A stretch of DNA of 7,088 bases. It comes from Candidatus Latescibacteria bacterium 4484_7. Its GTDB lineage: Bacteria; Krumholzibacteriota; Krumholzibacteriia; Krumholzibacteriales; Krumholzibacteriaceae. Where the stretch lies: the NCBI GenBank assembly GCA_002085285.1, contig NATK01000122.1, forward strand, positions 1-7,088, given 5' to 3'. The translations under genes were made by a program, and so were the position numbers. Each line of letters starts with the position of its first letter. Within the stretch, counting starts at the first letter, position 1. Under the pieces are notes generated by a model, which worked only from the letters and a program-made list of their open reading frames with translations, searched no databases and was not told the DNA's origin. Positions 1 through 6,447 of this stretch are shown piece by piece.

Positions 1-669
1 AATGAGGCGAGGAGACTCGAGGCGGAGCGCCCTATAATCGAAAGAAACGATGCTCGGTTTGTCATGAGTCATATCGGCAGCTTCAGCCGCTATCTGTACA
101 GGGGAGACTATCCGGTTTCGCTCCTCGAGGCGATACGTTCACTCATCGACGAAGCGGTTATAGGGAGGACAGACATTGAAATCTACTTCGTCGGTGACAA
201 GAGTCACGGCGCCGCGGAAAAAATGGAATCATACAATCTCGGTCCGACGCTTCATATAGTGCCCCCTGTGAAGCATATAGATGCGCTGAGGTATATGATC
301 TCCTCCGACGCTCTTCTCGTTTACGATCCCGATACGAACGGCCGCCTCTGCGTTCGGGGCAAGGTATACGAGTATCTTGCCTCGGGAAGACGCATCTTGG
401 CTCTCGTGCCGCAAGGAGAGATGGCCGATCTGATAAGGCGTACCGGGGCAGGAATCGTGTGTGCCCCCGATGACGTTGCGTGCATCAGAAGAGCCTTGCT
501 CAGGCTCTTTACGGAGCATACGTCCACAGGAATGGTCATCTCCGGCGAAGAAAGATCCGGCCGATTCGCAGAAGACAATATCTTGGACATTCGCAGTTTC
601 GAAAGAAGGGCGTTGACCGGGAAACTCGCCGATTGCATGAACGGTGTGTTCTTATCGAGGAAGGCTTGA
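1..669 (+). CDS. GT4-type glycosyltransferase, C-terminal part (5' end outside window)
   Basis: The reading frame is open from the first base, so the gene starts upstream; 222 residues are visible and the Met at 64 is internal. The visible part looks like the C-terminal nucleotide-sugar-binding half of a GT-B-fold, GT4-type glycosyltransferase. It has a strand-like opening (FVMSHIGSFSR), then IEIYFVGD, then HIVPPVKHIDALRYMISSDALLVYDP. The donor-binding stretch GKVYEYLASGRRILALVP lies at about visible residues 120-137; in the family this region contacts the nucleotide sugar. A helical tail follows. The N-terminal acceptor domain is not in the window. The likely role is cytoplasmic transfer of a sugar from a nucleotide donor to a lipid-linked glycan. 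The stop is 3 nt before the next glycosyltransferase gene, which suggests one operon and coupled translation. Donor and acceptor sugars cannot be read from the sequence. Confidence 0.82.
   Translation, partial: NEARRLEAERPIIERNDARFVMSHIGSFSRYLYRGDYPVSLLEAIRSLIDEAVIGRTDIEIYFVGDKSHGAAEKMESYNLGPTLHIVPPVKHIDALRYMISSDALLVYDPDTNGRLCVRGKVYEYLASGRRILALVPQGEMADLIRRTGAGIVCAPDDVACIRRALLRLFTEHTSTGMVISGEERSGRFAEDNILDIRSFERRALTGKLADCMNGVFLSRKA
657..664 (+). promoter_or_regulatory. Ribosome binding site for the GT2 gene
   Basis: GAGGAAGG lies 8 nt before the ATG at 673, inside the last codons of the preceding glycosyltransferase. It fixes the start and suggests translational coupling of the two genes. Confidence 0.6.
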
Positions 670-672
670 ACG

Positions 673-1617
673 ATGAGTTCACTCGATATAATCATAGTAA
701 ACTACAATTCGGGGGATGGATTGAAAAGGTGCCTCGAATCGATTAAAAGGGCCGATAAGAAGCACTTCGAGCTGGGCAAGGTCATTGTGGTGGACAATGC
801 ATCGAGCGATCGTTCCGCCGATTTCTCCATTCAAATGGATGAGCTGGAGATAATACGAAACGAGAAAAATATCGGTTTCGCTGCTGCATGCAATATGGGT
901 GCTTCGGCAGGCGATTCGGAGCTTGTCCTATTTTTGAACCCCGATGTCGAGCTGTTCGCCGATTCTCTCGACGTGCCCGTAAACTTTCTTTTGCACGAGG
1001 CTCCGGATGAGGTGGGTATCGTGGGGATTCAGCTCGTCGACCTCGATGGGAGGGTCACGAGGACAAGCGGAAGGATTCCGCACCCGGCAAATCTATTGAA
1101 TCGAATACTGCTGCTCGACCGGATCTCTCCGCGTATCTTCAAGGGATATCTGATGAACGATTGGGACCATGGAAATAGTGCATATGTGGGACAGGTAACA
1201 GGGGCGTTTTTTCTCATTGCCAGAGATCTATTCGAGCGATTGGGCGGCTTCGACGAGAGGTTCTTCATCTACTTCGAGGAACTCGACCTTTCGCTTCGAG
1301 CAGCCCGCGCCGGCTACAGGTCGTACTACCTTGCAGGGGTAAAGGCGATGCACGAGGGAGGTGTTTCGAGCCGAAGCGATGTCTCCGCCCGTAACTACTA
1401 CCTTTCGAGAAGCAGGATCCTCTTTGCGTTCAAGCACTTCAACAGTTTCGAGGCGTGGGTCGTCACCGCCGCCGTATTGACGATAGAACCCATCGTCCGG
1501 TTCGTTGGTTCCCTGGTGAGATTTTCACCCGCTGCGGCTGCGAGCACGATATCGACTTGCAGAAGAGTGTGGAGAGATCTCGGAGAGATTCTTTCGGAGA
1601 GAAGTCGAAACGGCTGA
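673..1617 (+). CDS. GT2 family glycosyltransferase, rhamnosyltransferase (WbbL)-like
   Basis: This is a complete 314-residue protein of usual length for GT2 enzymes of the WbbL/rhamnosyltransferase type. The GT-A fold is clear. IIIVNYNSG lies at residues 6-14 and VVVDNASSDRS near 38-48, with Asp41 in the nucleotide-binding turn. NEKNIGFAAACNMG is at about 63-76. LNPDV (88-92) takes the place of the DXD metal site, as is typical of this subgroup. TGAFFLIARDLFERLGGFDERFF spans about 176-198, and the acceptor/base motif FEELDLSLRARRAGY-like stretch runs from 201 (Glu202, Glu203, Asp205). His227 follows in MHEGG. A hydrophobic C-terminal segment (about 260-285) may attach it to the inner membrane. 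The ATG at 673 is supported by GAGGAAGG at 657-664, 8 nt upstream. It probably adds a deoxysugar such as rhamnose to the lipid-linked repeat unit, but the actual sugar is inferred only from family resemblance. Confidence 0.9.
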   Translation: MSSLDIIIVNYNSGDGLKRCLESIKRADKKHFELGKVIVVDNASSDRSADFSIQMDELEIIRNEKNIGFAAACNMGASAGDSELVLFLNPDVELFADSLDVPVNFLLHEAPDEVGIVGIQLVDLDGRVTRTSGRIPHPANLLNRILLLDRISPRIFKGYLMNDWDHGNSAYVGQVTGAFFLIARDLFERLGGFDERFFIYFEELDLSLRAARAGYRSYYLAGVKAMHEGGVSSRSDVSARNYYLSRSRILFAFKHFNSFEAWVVTAAVLTIEPIVRFVGSLVRFSPAAAASTISTCRRVWRDLGEILSERSRNG

Positions 1618-1683
1618 GGCTGATGAGAGAGCTTGCACCCGAGAATGTGCGGGGGTATTGTAACAACGAGATAAAGGTTTGAG

Positions 1684-3546
1684 ATGACCCGGAAGTCGAA
1701 ATCAAGATATCATCGTTCGATTGCAGCGGTGCTGCTCCTTTTGGCTCTTTTGATCAAGGTGGTTTTGGTAATCGAGGTCGAAAGGTCCGACATCTCTGGA
1801 CTTCTCTCCGTCGATTCGGTCTTTTACAAGAACCTGGCTGTTGCCATGCAATCCGGCGCTCCGTTATCGAGCGGGCCGCTGACCTTCAACCCGTTCTATC
1901 CGCTCTTTCTCTTTGTTGTTTTCAAGATCTTCGGCTCGCACCTCATAGCAGTGAGACTCGTGCAGGCGCTCGTTGGAACGGCGAGTCTCATCTTTCTATA
2001 TCTGAGCACCGTAAGGTTATTCGAGCGTATGAGGTGGAAGTTCGTCGATCCGCGTAGTTCGGGGTCGATTGCCGTTCTATTCGCAATTCTCTACATCAAT
2101 CTCACCTTCTACGATGTAACCATTCTTGCCACTTCGCTCGTTGTGTTCTTCTTGGTGCTCACCTTTTATCTTACCCTCGTGACGGAGGACATGATCTCGG
2201 GCTGGAAGGAAGTCAGAGGTGGGCGGTTTTCTTCTCTCACACTGCCTTTTCTTGCTGGAGTCGTGGTAGGTTTGGGGGCAACGGCCCGTCCCAATATCTT
2301 TCTTCTCTTGCTCTTGGCGCTTCCAGCCTGGTTCGTATTGCGATTTCGAAGGAAGGGGATAAGGACGGCCGTCGCGTGCCTGATCGGCAGTTTGATAATA
2401 GTGAGCGTTCCGATTGTCTACAATGCTTCCAGGGGTGCCGGGTTCGTCCCTGTGACTGCTCACGGAGGGATCAATCTGTACATCGGTAACGGCCCGGATG
2501 CGAGGGGACTTTTCAAGCCTCTCGAGGGGATGCGCTGGGACATGAGAGGTGTCGTGGAAGATGCGAAGGCGTTCGCTGAACGCAGGGTGGGACACCCCTT
2601 GAGTGATGCGGAGAGCTCGCGATACTGGACGGCTCTGACGGTGGACTACGTCATCCATCACCCGTGGACCTGGGCGAGGCTCCTGTTAAAAAAGCTCTAT
2701 ATGTTTTTCAGCGGTGTTGAGGTCCCCGATGTCATAGACAGCTCTCTCTACATTGAAAGGTGCCCCGTCCTGAAGCTGCTCTTTTTGCCCTTCTCTCTGA
2801 TCGGCGCTCTTGCGATCGCCGGTATAGTGTTGATGTTCCGCAGGCTCAGGGAATCCGCCTCACTTCTAATCTTTCTCGCTGTATCGGTTGGCTCGGTCGT
2901 TCTCTTCTTCATCAATACGAGGTACAGGCTCCCCTCGGTTCCTCTCCTCGTCATAGCTTCGGTTTATTTTGTATCTTGGCTCTGCGAAGGATACTTCTCC
3001 CGGAGATACAGGGATGTGCTGATCGGTCTTGCGATCTTTCTTGTTGCGTTTTTCACCATCACCACCCGCAAGCCGATCGTGGTGAATCGAAGTGCACTCT
3101 ACACGTTCCTCGGCAACTACTACATGAAGGAAAAGGAGGAGGCGAAGGCTGAAAAGGCCTTTGAAGTCGCCTATACCCTCGATCCGAGCCGAATGGAGGC
3201 AAGGATAAACTATGCGAGGGTATTGACCCGCAGGGGCAAATTCGATAGGGCAAAGAGACTCTACGAGAGCGTTTTTCGCAGAAGGCCAGATTTCCCGAAT
3301 ATAACGATAGAGTACGGGGCTCTTCTCGAGAAGATGGGGGATGTGGAGGGTGCAGAGAGGATGTACCGCATAGCTCTGAAATCGCCGAGAAGCAGAGAGC
3401 GGGTCGTCGCCTGCAAGCTTCTCTCAAGACTTGCCCTATCGAGGGGCAGCAGGGACGAGGCGATAATGTGGATAAAGGAGGCGCTCAAGATTGTTCCGGG
3501 AGATCGAGGTCTCGTAGATATTTTGAATAAGCTGGAGATGCCGTGA
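1684..3546 (+). CDS. GT39/ArnT-like membrane glycosyltransferase with C-terminal TPR domain
   Basis: This 620-residue protein has two parts. Residues 1-461 form a GT-C-type polytopic membrane glycosyltransferase (PMT_2/ArnT-like). TM1 is at about 12-30. It is followed by a loop carrying SVDSVFYKNLA with Asp44, the position of the catalytic aspartate in this superfamily, and NPFYPLFLF at 69-77. About ten further membrane segments end near 461. A large loop at about 247-362 holds the GGINLYIGNGPDARGLF stretch (261-277), and RYRLPSVPLLVIA (413-425) is also characteristic of these enzymes. Residues 470-620 hold about four TPR-like helical pairs, for example LGNYYMKEKEEAKAEKAFEV and LLEKMGDVEGAERMYRIALK. 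The family transfers sugar from a polyprenyl-phosphate donor on the outer face of the inner membrane to a lipid, glycan or protein; the acceptor here is unknown. The TPRs may bind a partner or substrate. AAAGG at 1673-1677, 6 nt before the ATG, supports the start. It sits 66 nt after the GT2 gene. Confidence 0.85.
   Translation: MTRKSKSRYHRSIAAVLLLLALLIKVVLVIEVERSDISGLLSVDSVFYKNLAVAMQSGAPLSSGPLTFNPFYPLFLFVVFKIFGSHLIAVRLVQALVGTASLIFLYLSTVRLFERMRWKFVDPRSSGSIAVLFAILYINLTFYDVTILATSLVVFFLVLTFYLTLVTEDMISGWKEVRGGRFSSLTLPFLAGVVVGLGATARPNIFLLLLLALPAWFVLRFRRKGIRTAVACLIGSLIIVSVPIVYNASRGAGFVPVTAHGGINLYIGNGPDARGLFKPLEGMRWDMRGVVEDAKAFAERRVGHPLSDAESSRYWTALTVDYVIHHPWTWARLLLKKLYMFFSGVEVPDVIDSSLYIERCPVLKLLFLPFSLIGALAIAGIVLMFRRLRESASLLIFLAVSVGSVVLFFINTRYRLPSVPLLVIASVYFVSWLCEGYFSRRYRDVLIGLAIFLVAFFTITTRKPIVVNRSALYTFLGNYYMKEKEEAKAEKAFEVAYTLDPSRMEARINYARVLTRRGKFDRAKRLYESVFRRRPDFPNITIEYGALLEKMGDVEGAERMYRIALKSPRSRERVVACKLLSRLALSRGSRDEAIMWIKEALKIVPGDRGLVDILNKLEMP
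3093..3543 (+). other. TPR region of the membrane glycosyltransferase
   Basis: Residues about 471-620 form repeated helical hairpins with TPR-like spacing. Repeat 1 is near 471-503 (LGNYYMKEKEEAKAEKAFEVAYTLDPS), repeat 2 near 505-537 (ARINYARVLTRRGKFDRAKRLYESVFRRRPD) and repeat 3 near 540-570. A last one near 578-606 (LSRLALSRGSRDEAIMWIKEALKIVPGD) is more divergent. The conserved small residues at TPR positions 8 and 20, and Pro near position 32, are visible in several units. Whether this tail faces the cytoplasm or periplasm depends on an uncertain count of 11-13 membrane helices. Confidence 0.72.
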
Positions 3547-3567
3547 CCGATCGGTGCCAGATTCCCC

Positions 3568-3596
3568 TTGAGAACACAGCGACGGTGAGTTATTCT
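3568..3596 (+). promoter_or_regulatory. Candidate sigma70-type promoter before wzz-like gene
   Basis: TTGAGA at 3568-3573 (5 of 6 to the -35 consensus) and TATTCT at 3591-3596 (4 of 6 to the -10 consensus) are separated by exactly 17 nt. They lie in the 85-nt gap between the TPR glycosyltransferase and the Wzz-like gene, the widest gap on the plus strand. Transcription would start near 3603, leaving a short leader before the ATG at 3632. If real, it would let chain-length regulator and polymerase be expressed separately from the transferases. It is seen by eye only, and chance matches of this quality are common. Confidence 0.3.
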
Positions 3597-3631
3597 ATCG
3601 ATTCGTGCTTGTTTGGGAAAGAAAGATAGCG

Positions 3632-4732
3632 ATGATTCCTCTTCTAAAGGCAATTCTTAGAGGCAAGAAGTATATTATCATCTTCACGGTTGCAGCATTC
3701 GTGACATCTGCCGGAGCAAGCCTCGTAATACCTCCGAAGTACACTTCAACAACCGTTTTCATGCCGATTGGTGTGGAAAAGGAGATCACCGGGCTGAGGG
3801 GATTCTTCTCCCAGCTCGGCGCGTTTGGTGAGGCTTATTCGACTTACCTCAGAGCAAGGAAGAACTACGTGATCGATTTCTTTGTCCGCAGTCGCAGAAT
3901 GAGCGATTTGATGAATAAACGATTCGACCTTGAGAAGGTCTATCGTGTGAACAATGCGGAAGAGGTGAAGGAGGAATTGAGGAGGCGGACCGGGGTAATG
4001 ATCAGGGATGAAGGGGTCATAGTGCTGAGTGTCGATGATCGAGACCCAACGAGAGCGAGGGACATGGTGTCGGCATACCTGGCGTATCTCGATACCTTGC
4101 TCATCGATATGAATAGTAGTTATGCAGCGGAGAGGGTGAGGTTTCTCGAAGGAGAGATTGCGAGAAGAAAAAGGGTCGTCTCCAGAGACGACTCCATGCT
4201 TGCTCAGTTTCAAAAGCGCTACAGCCTCTATGATATGCAGAAGCAGGCGCGGGCGGTGATGGACCTTGTTTCGGCGTTGAGCAGCCGATTAAGTATTCTC
4301 GATACGGAGAAGAAATTGCTCGAAATGGCAATGCTACCCGATGTCCCTGAGCTTCGCTCCATCGACGCCGAGATGGCGCGAATTGAGGAACAACTCGCTG
4401 CAATAAAGAACGAGGGACTCGACGTGAAGGGCAGGACAAAGCTTTTCCCTTCGCTGAACGAGCTCCCGGAGCTTTCGCAGAAATATGTGAAGCTCTTGAG
4501 TGATATAAAGATGCAGGAATTCGCCATTGGATATCTGAAGCTTCGGCTCGAGGATGCAAAGCTTTCGGCCGACAAAAGGGTCAGTGTACTGAAGATCCTC
4601 GACCCGCCGGTCGTTCCGGAGAGAAGATCGTGGCCCAAGAGAAAACAGATCGTCCTCTTTTCAACTATGGCGGTCTTCTTTTGGACGGCTATGGTGCTTC
4701 TGGTCATAGAAGAGTTTCGGAAGAGTTATTGA
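3632..4732 (+). CDS. wzz: Wzz-type polysaccharide chain-length determinant protein
   Basis: This 366-residue protein has the layout of a Wzz/polysaccharide co-polymerase. There is a short cytoplasmic N-terminus and TM1 at about 14-33. The loop starts IPPKYTSTTVFMP (33-45), the conserved entry to the periplasmic domain. A long periplasmic region (about 35-335) follows, with an extended charged helical/coiled-coil part at about 165-310. A proline-containing motif, LDPPVVPERRSWPKRK (323-338), precedes TM2 at about 339-358, and a short cytoplasmic tail has no kinase domain. Such proteins oligomerise in the inner membrane and set the modal length of chains made by Wzy. I chose the ATG at 3632 because GGGAAAGAAAG (3615-3625) lies just upstream and residue 1 then directly precedes the membrane-proximal helix. 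An in-frame GTG at 3605 would add 9 residues but has no good ribosome site. The gene lies next to the polymerase-like gene, as expected. The symbol is a family label. Confidence 0.85.
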   Translation: MIPLLKAILRGKKYIIIFTVAAFVTSAGASLVIPPKYTSTTVFMPIGVEKEITGLRGFFSQLGAFGEAYSTYLRARKNYVIDFFVRSRRMSDLMNKRFDLEKVYRVNNAEEVKEELRRRTGVMIRDEGVIVLSVDDRDPTRARDMVSAYLAYLDTLLIDMNSSYAAERVRFLEGEIARRKRVVSRDDSMLAQFQKRYSLYDMQKQARAVMDLVSALSSRLSILDTEKKLLEMAMLPDVPELRSIDAEMARIEEQLAAIKNEGLDVKGRTKLFPSLNELPELSQKYVKLLSDIKMQEFAIGYLKLRLEDAKLSADKRVSVLKILDPPVVPERRSWPKRKQIVLFSTMAVFFWTAMVLLVIEEFRKSY

Positions 4733-4765
4733 TGGTTATTCTGTTTCTTTGCCAGCGGAGGGCGT

Positions 4766-5240
4766 GTGCCTGACATGGAAAACTCGATCACTCGGACGAG
4801 GCCACTGAAGAAGTGGAAGCTGTTTTTATACGTCTTGCCCTTGATAACGGGCGTGCTTCTCTTGTTTCACTATCTGCCTTTCAGCCTCGTCGAGCTTGTT
4901 GTCGCCGCCCTGCTCATCATACCGGTTGCGTTCTATCTGATCGACAAGCCGCGTCTCGTATTCTATGTTCTCATCGTTATCATTTTTTCCAACATCGATG
5001 TCTTCGCTCCGTTCAGGATATACCGTTATTTTCTTGTTTTCTTTCTTGCATCGTTCATGCTTGCTTGGGCGAGAGGCAAGAAGCCGGTGCTGCATGACAG
5101 GGTATATGCTTTCATCGTTGCGGCTTTCATCGTTGCGGCGTTTCAATCAATAGTAGCGGCCGCAGACATCGGTTCTTCGCTGCACAGGATGGGTCTCTTT
5201 CTCAAGGCTGTTCTTAAAGCCTCCTACGAGATTTGCCAGC
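4766..5240 (+). pseudogene. O-antigen polymerase/ligase-like protein, N-terminal fragment (frameshifted)
   Basis: This is the first part of a polytopic membrane protein split by a frameshift. From the GTG at 4766 (or the ATG at 4775, same frame; GGAGG at 4757-4761 serves either), about 150 residues carry five hydrophobic segments: LFLYVLPLITGVLLLF, LVELVVAALLIIPVAF, LVFYVLIVIIF, YFLVFFLASFMLAWA and AFIVAAFIVAAFQSIVAA. They end with GSSLHRMGLFLKAVLKA at about 5171-5218. This matches the N-terminal half of Wzy/WaaL (O-antigen ligase superfamily) proteins. The same frame stays open until 5872, but beyond about 5220 its translation is rich in Cys, Arg and His with no membrane segments, so it is not the real protein. 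The downstream half continues in the +1-shifted frame from about 5247. It lies 33-42 nt after wzz and is probably co-transcribed with it. Confidence 0.72.
5108..5137 (+). repeat. Perfect 15-bp tandem duplication
   Basis: The 15-mer GCTTTCATCGTTGCG occurs twice head to tail (5108-5122 and 5123-5137), followed by a partial third copy start. It encodes AFIVA-AFIVA in the fifth membrane helix of the polymerase/ligase-like protein, so it is in frame and adds five hydrophobic residues. Confidence 0.9.
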
Positions 5241-5246
5241 CTTTCC

Positions 5247-6047
5247 ATGGTGTGGAGCGAAGGTGTCTTCAGGTACGAGGGATTCGTCTTCGAGCCCAAT
5301 ACCTTTGCGATGTTTCAGATATTCTTCATTCCTATCCTGCTGTTCGTCTTCGCCTATTTCAAAAAGCGGACGCTAGTACGAATCGTTGTCGTAGCAGCGC
5401 TCGTTGCGAGTGTTTTCACGCTGATAATGAGCTTTTCCCGGGGAGGTTTTGTCAGCCTGGCGTTCCTTGTCATTGCCTTCATTGTCATAGAGCGCAGAAA
5501 CAAGGCGATTCTTTTGACGGGTTTGTCATTCGTCGTATTGGGGATCATCCTTGCGCCACCCGTCTATTGGGAGCGGATCGGCTCAATACTGACATTCAGC
5601 TCGAACATGCAGCAAGACTTTGCGATCGTTTCGAGGCTACAAACGATGGGGGTGGCCCTGAAGCTCGGGATGCAGCATCTGTTTTTTGGCGTGGGAATAG
5701 AAAACTTTCTTCGCAGTTCGGTACACTATATTCCTTATACCGTTGTCGTACACAATGCGTTTCTTCTGCTTTTCGCCGAGCTGGGTTTGCCGGGACTTGT
5801 TACGTTCTCGGCATTGATTGTCTACAACCTCGTGCTGATCGGGAAACTCATGAGTGCGCCGGGAGACGATGAGGCCAATCTCGTTGGGCGAATCCTTCTT
5901 GTCCAGAATCTTGCTATAGTCGTGAACTCGATGTTCATTCCCGTGTCGTATGAAATGATTACCTGGTTTGCGTTCCTGCTCCCGTCTCTCGCATATTACG
6001 CCTATTTGGGCGAATCGGTGGGGAGGAAAAAGTCTCTCCTCTTATAA
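5247..6047 (+). pseudogene. O-antigen polymerase/ligase-like protein, C-terminal fragment (Wzy_C)
   Basis: This fragment continues the preceding one in another frame and is about 266 residues long. It begins with FRYEGFVFEPNTFAMF, the R-x-x-G-x-x-x-x-PN element that normally follows the middle of O-antigen ligase/polymerase proteins. Then come helices around FFIPILLFVFAYF and VVVAALVASVFTLIMSFSRGGFVSLAF, the SxSRGG motif being the conserved Wzy_C signature. A further helix is LLTGLSFVVLGIILAPPVYW. The large periplasmic loop ends in FGVGIENF and VVHNAFLLLFAELGLPGLVTF, with the conserved His-Asn of the family, and two or more terminal helices follow. No ribosome site precedes the ATG at 5247, so it is unlikely to be a gene of its own. 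The family polymerises lipid-linked repeat units or ligates them to an acceptor in the periplasm; which of the two cannot be decided. Its last 46 nt overlap the convergent minus-strand gene. Confidence 0.78.
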
Positions 6048-6447
6048 CACGATAGGTAGAAGCCGTACCCGATAGGTATCTCTGTATATGAGTACATCTT
6101 CTTGAATTCGGGGATATCCGTTATCTCTTTTTCCTGTATCTTAATCCTCAGCTTGCTTTCCGGCATTCGCCCTTTGTGTATCTGAATGTTTCCCAGCAGG
6201 AGCAGGGACGGTTTGCGATTGAGGATATACATCCCGTCTGTTTTCATATGGCCCGGCTGGTGCGATACTACCTTGCCCTCCCTTGCGATGTGTTGGTCGG
6301 TGAGGCCGAGAATATCGAGGATCGGCAGATCGGTGAAATACCCGATTGCTCCTGTAGAGCCGCAGGCGATGACAGTATTGGGAGGAAGGATTTCTCGCAG
6401 GCTCTGGCCTAGATTGGCGAAGGCCTCCACCGTCACCCTTTCGCCGT
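6002..6447 (-). pseudogene. Polytopic GT-C-like glycosyltransferase, C-terminal soluble domain fragment
   Basis: This is the remaining part of the same minus-strand gene, shifted in frame. It starts about YGERVTVEAFANLGQSL and ends at a TAG (6004-6002). It carries the hallmark C-terminal domain of the GGDWMP-type glycosyltransferases: a helix (GQSLREILPP), a strand (TVIACGSTGAIGYFTDLPILDILGLTDQHIA) and then GHMKTDGMYILNRKPSLLLL. In the family this domain follows the last membrane helix and is thought to lie outside the inner membrane. The frame remains open upstream to an ATG at 6499, but those 17 extra residues merely re-read the central fragment out of frame. There is no independent ribosome site. 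Its tail overlaps the end of the convergent polymerase/ligase-like gene. This fragment and the central one were almost certainly one gene of roughly 500-600 residues. Confidence 0.75.

Noticed and set aside
1623..1682. A 19-codon ORF between the GT2 and TPR-glycosyltransferase genes that could be a leader peptide.
   Set aside because: It has no ribosome site of its own, no codon run typical of attenuators and no hairpin that I can see. It is the tail of a longer shadow frame.
3605..3631. GTG start at 3605 adding 9 residues to the Wzz-like protein.
   Set aside because: The ATG at 3632 has a better-placed purine-rich site (3615-3625), and the extra residues do not look like a Wzz N-terminus.
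5247..5872. The 4766 frame stays open to 5872, suggesting one 368-residue protein.
   Set aside because: After about 5220 its translation loses membrane segments and becomes rich in Cys, Arg and His, while the overlapping frame from 5247 has clear Wzy_C motifs. The open stretch is a by-product of codon use.
6433..6445. Programmed ribosomal frameshifting as the explanation for the split minus-strand gene.
   Set aside because: The junction lacks a typical heptameric slippery sequence and clear stimulatory structure, and the family membrane segments between the two parts are missing, which frameshifting cannot restore.
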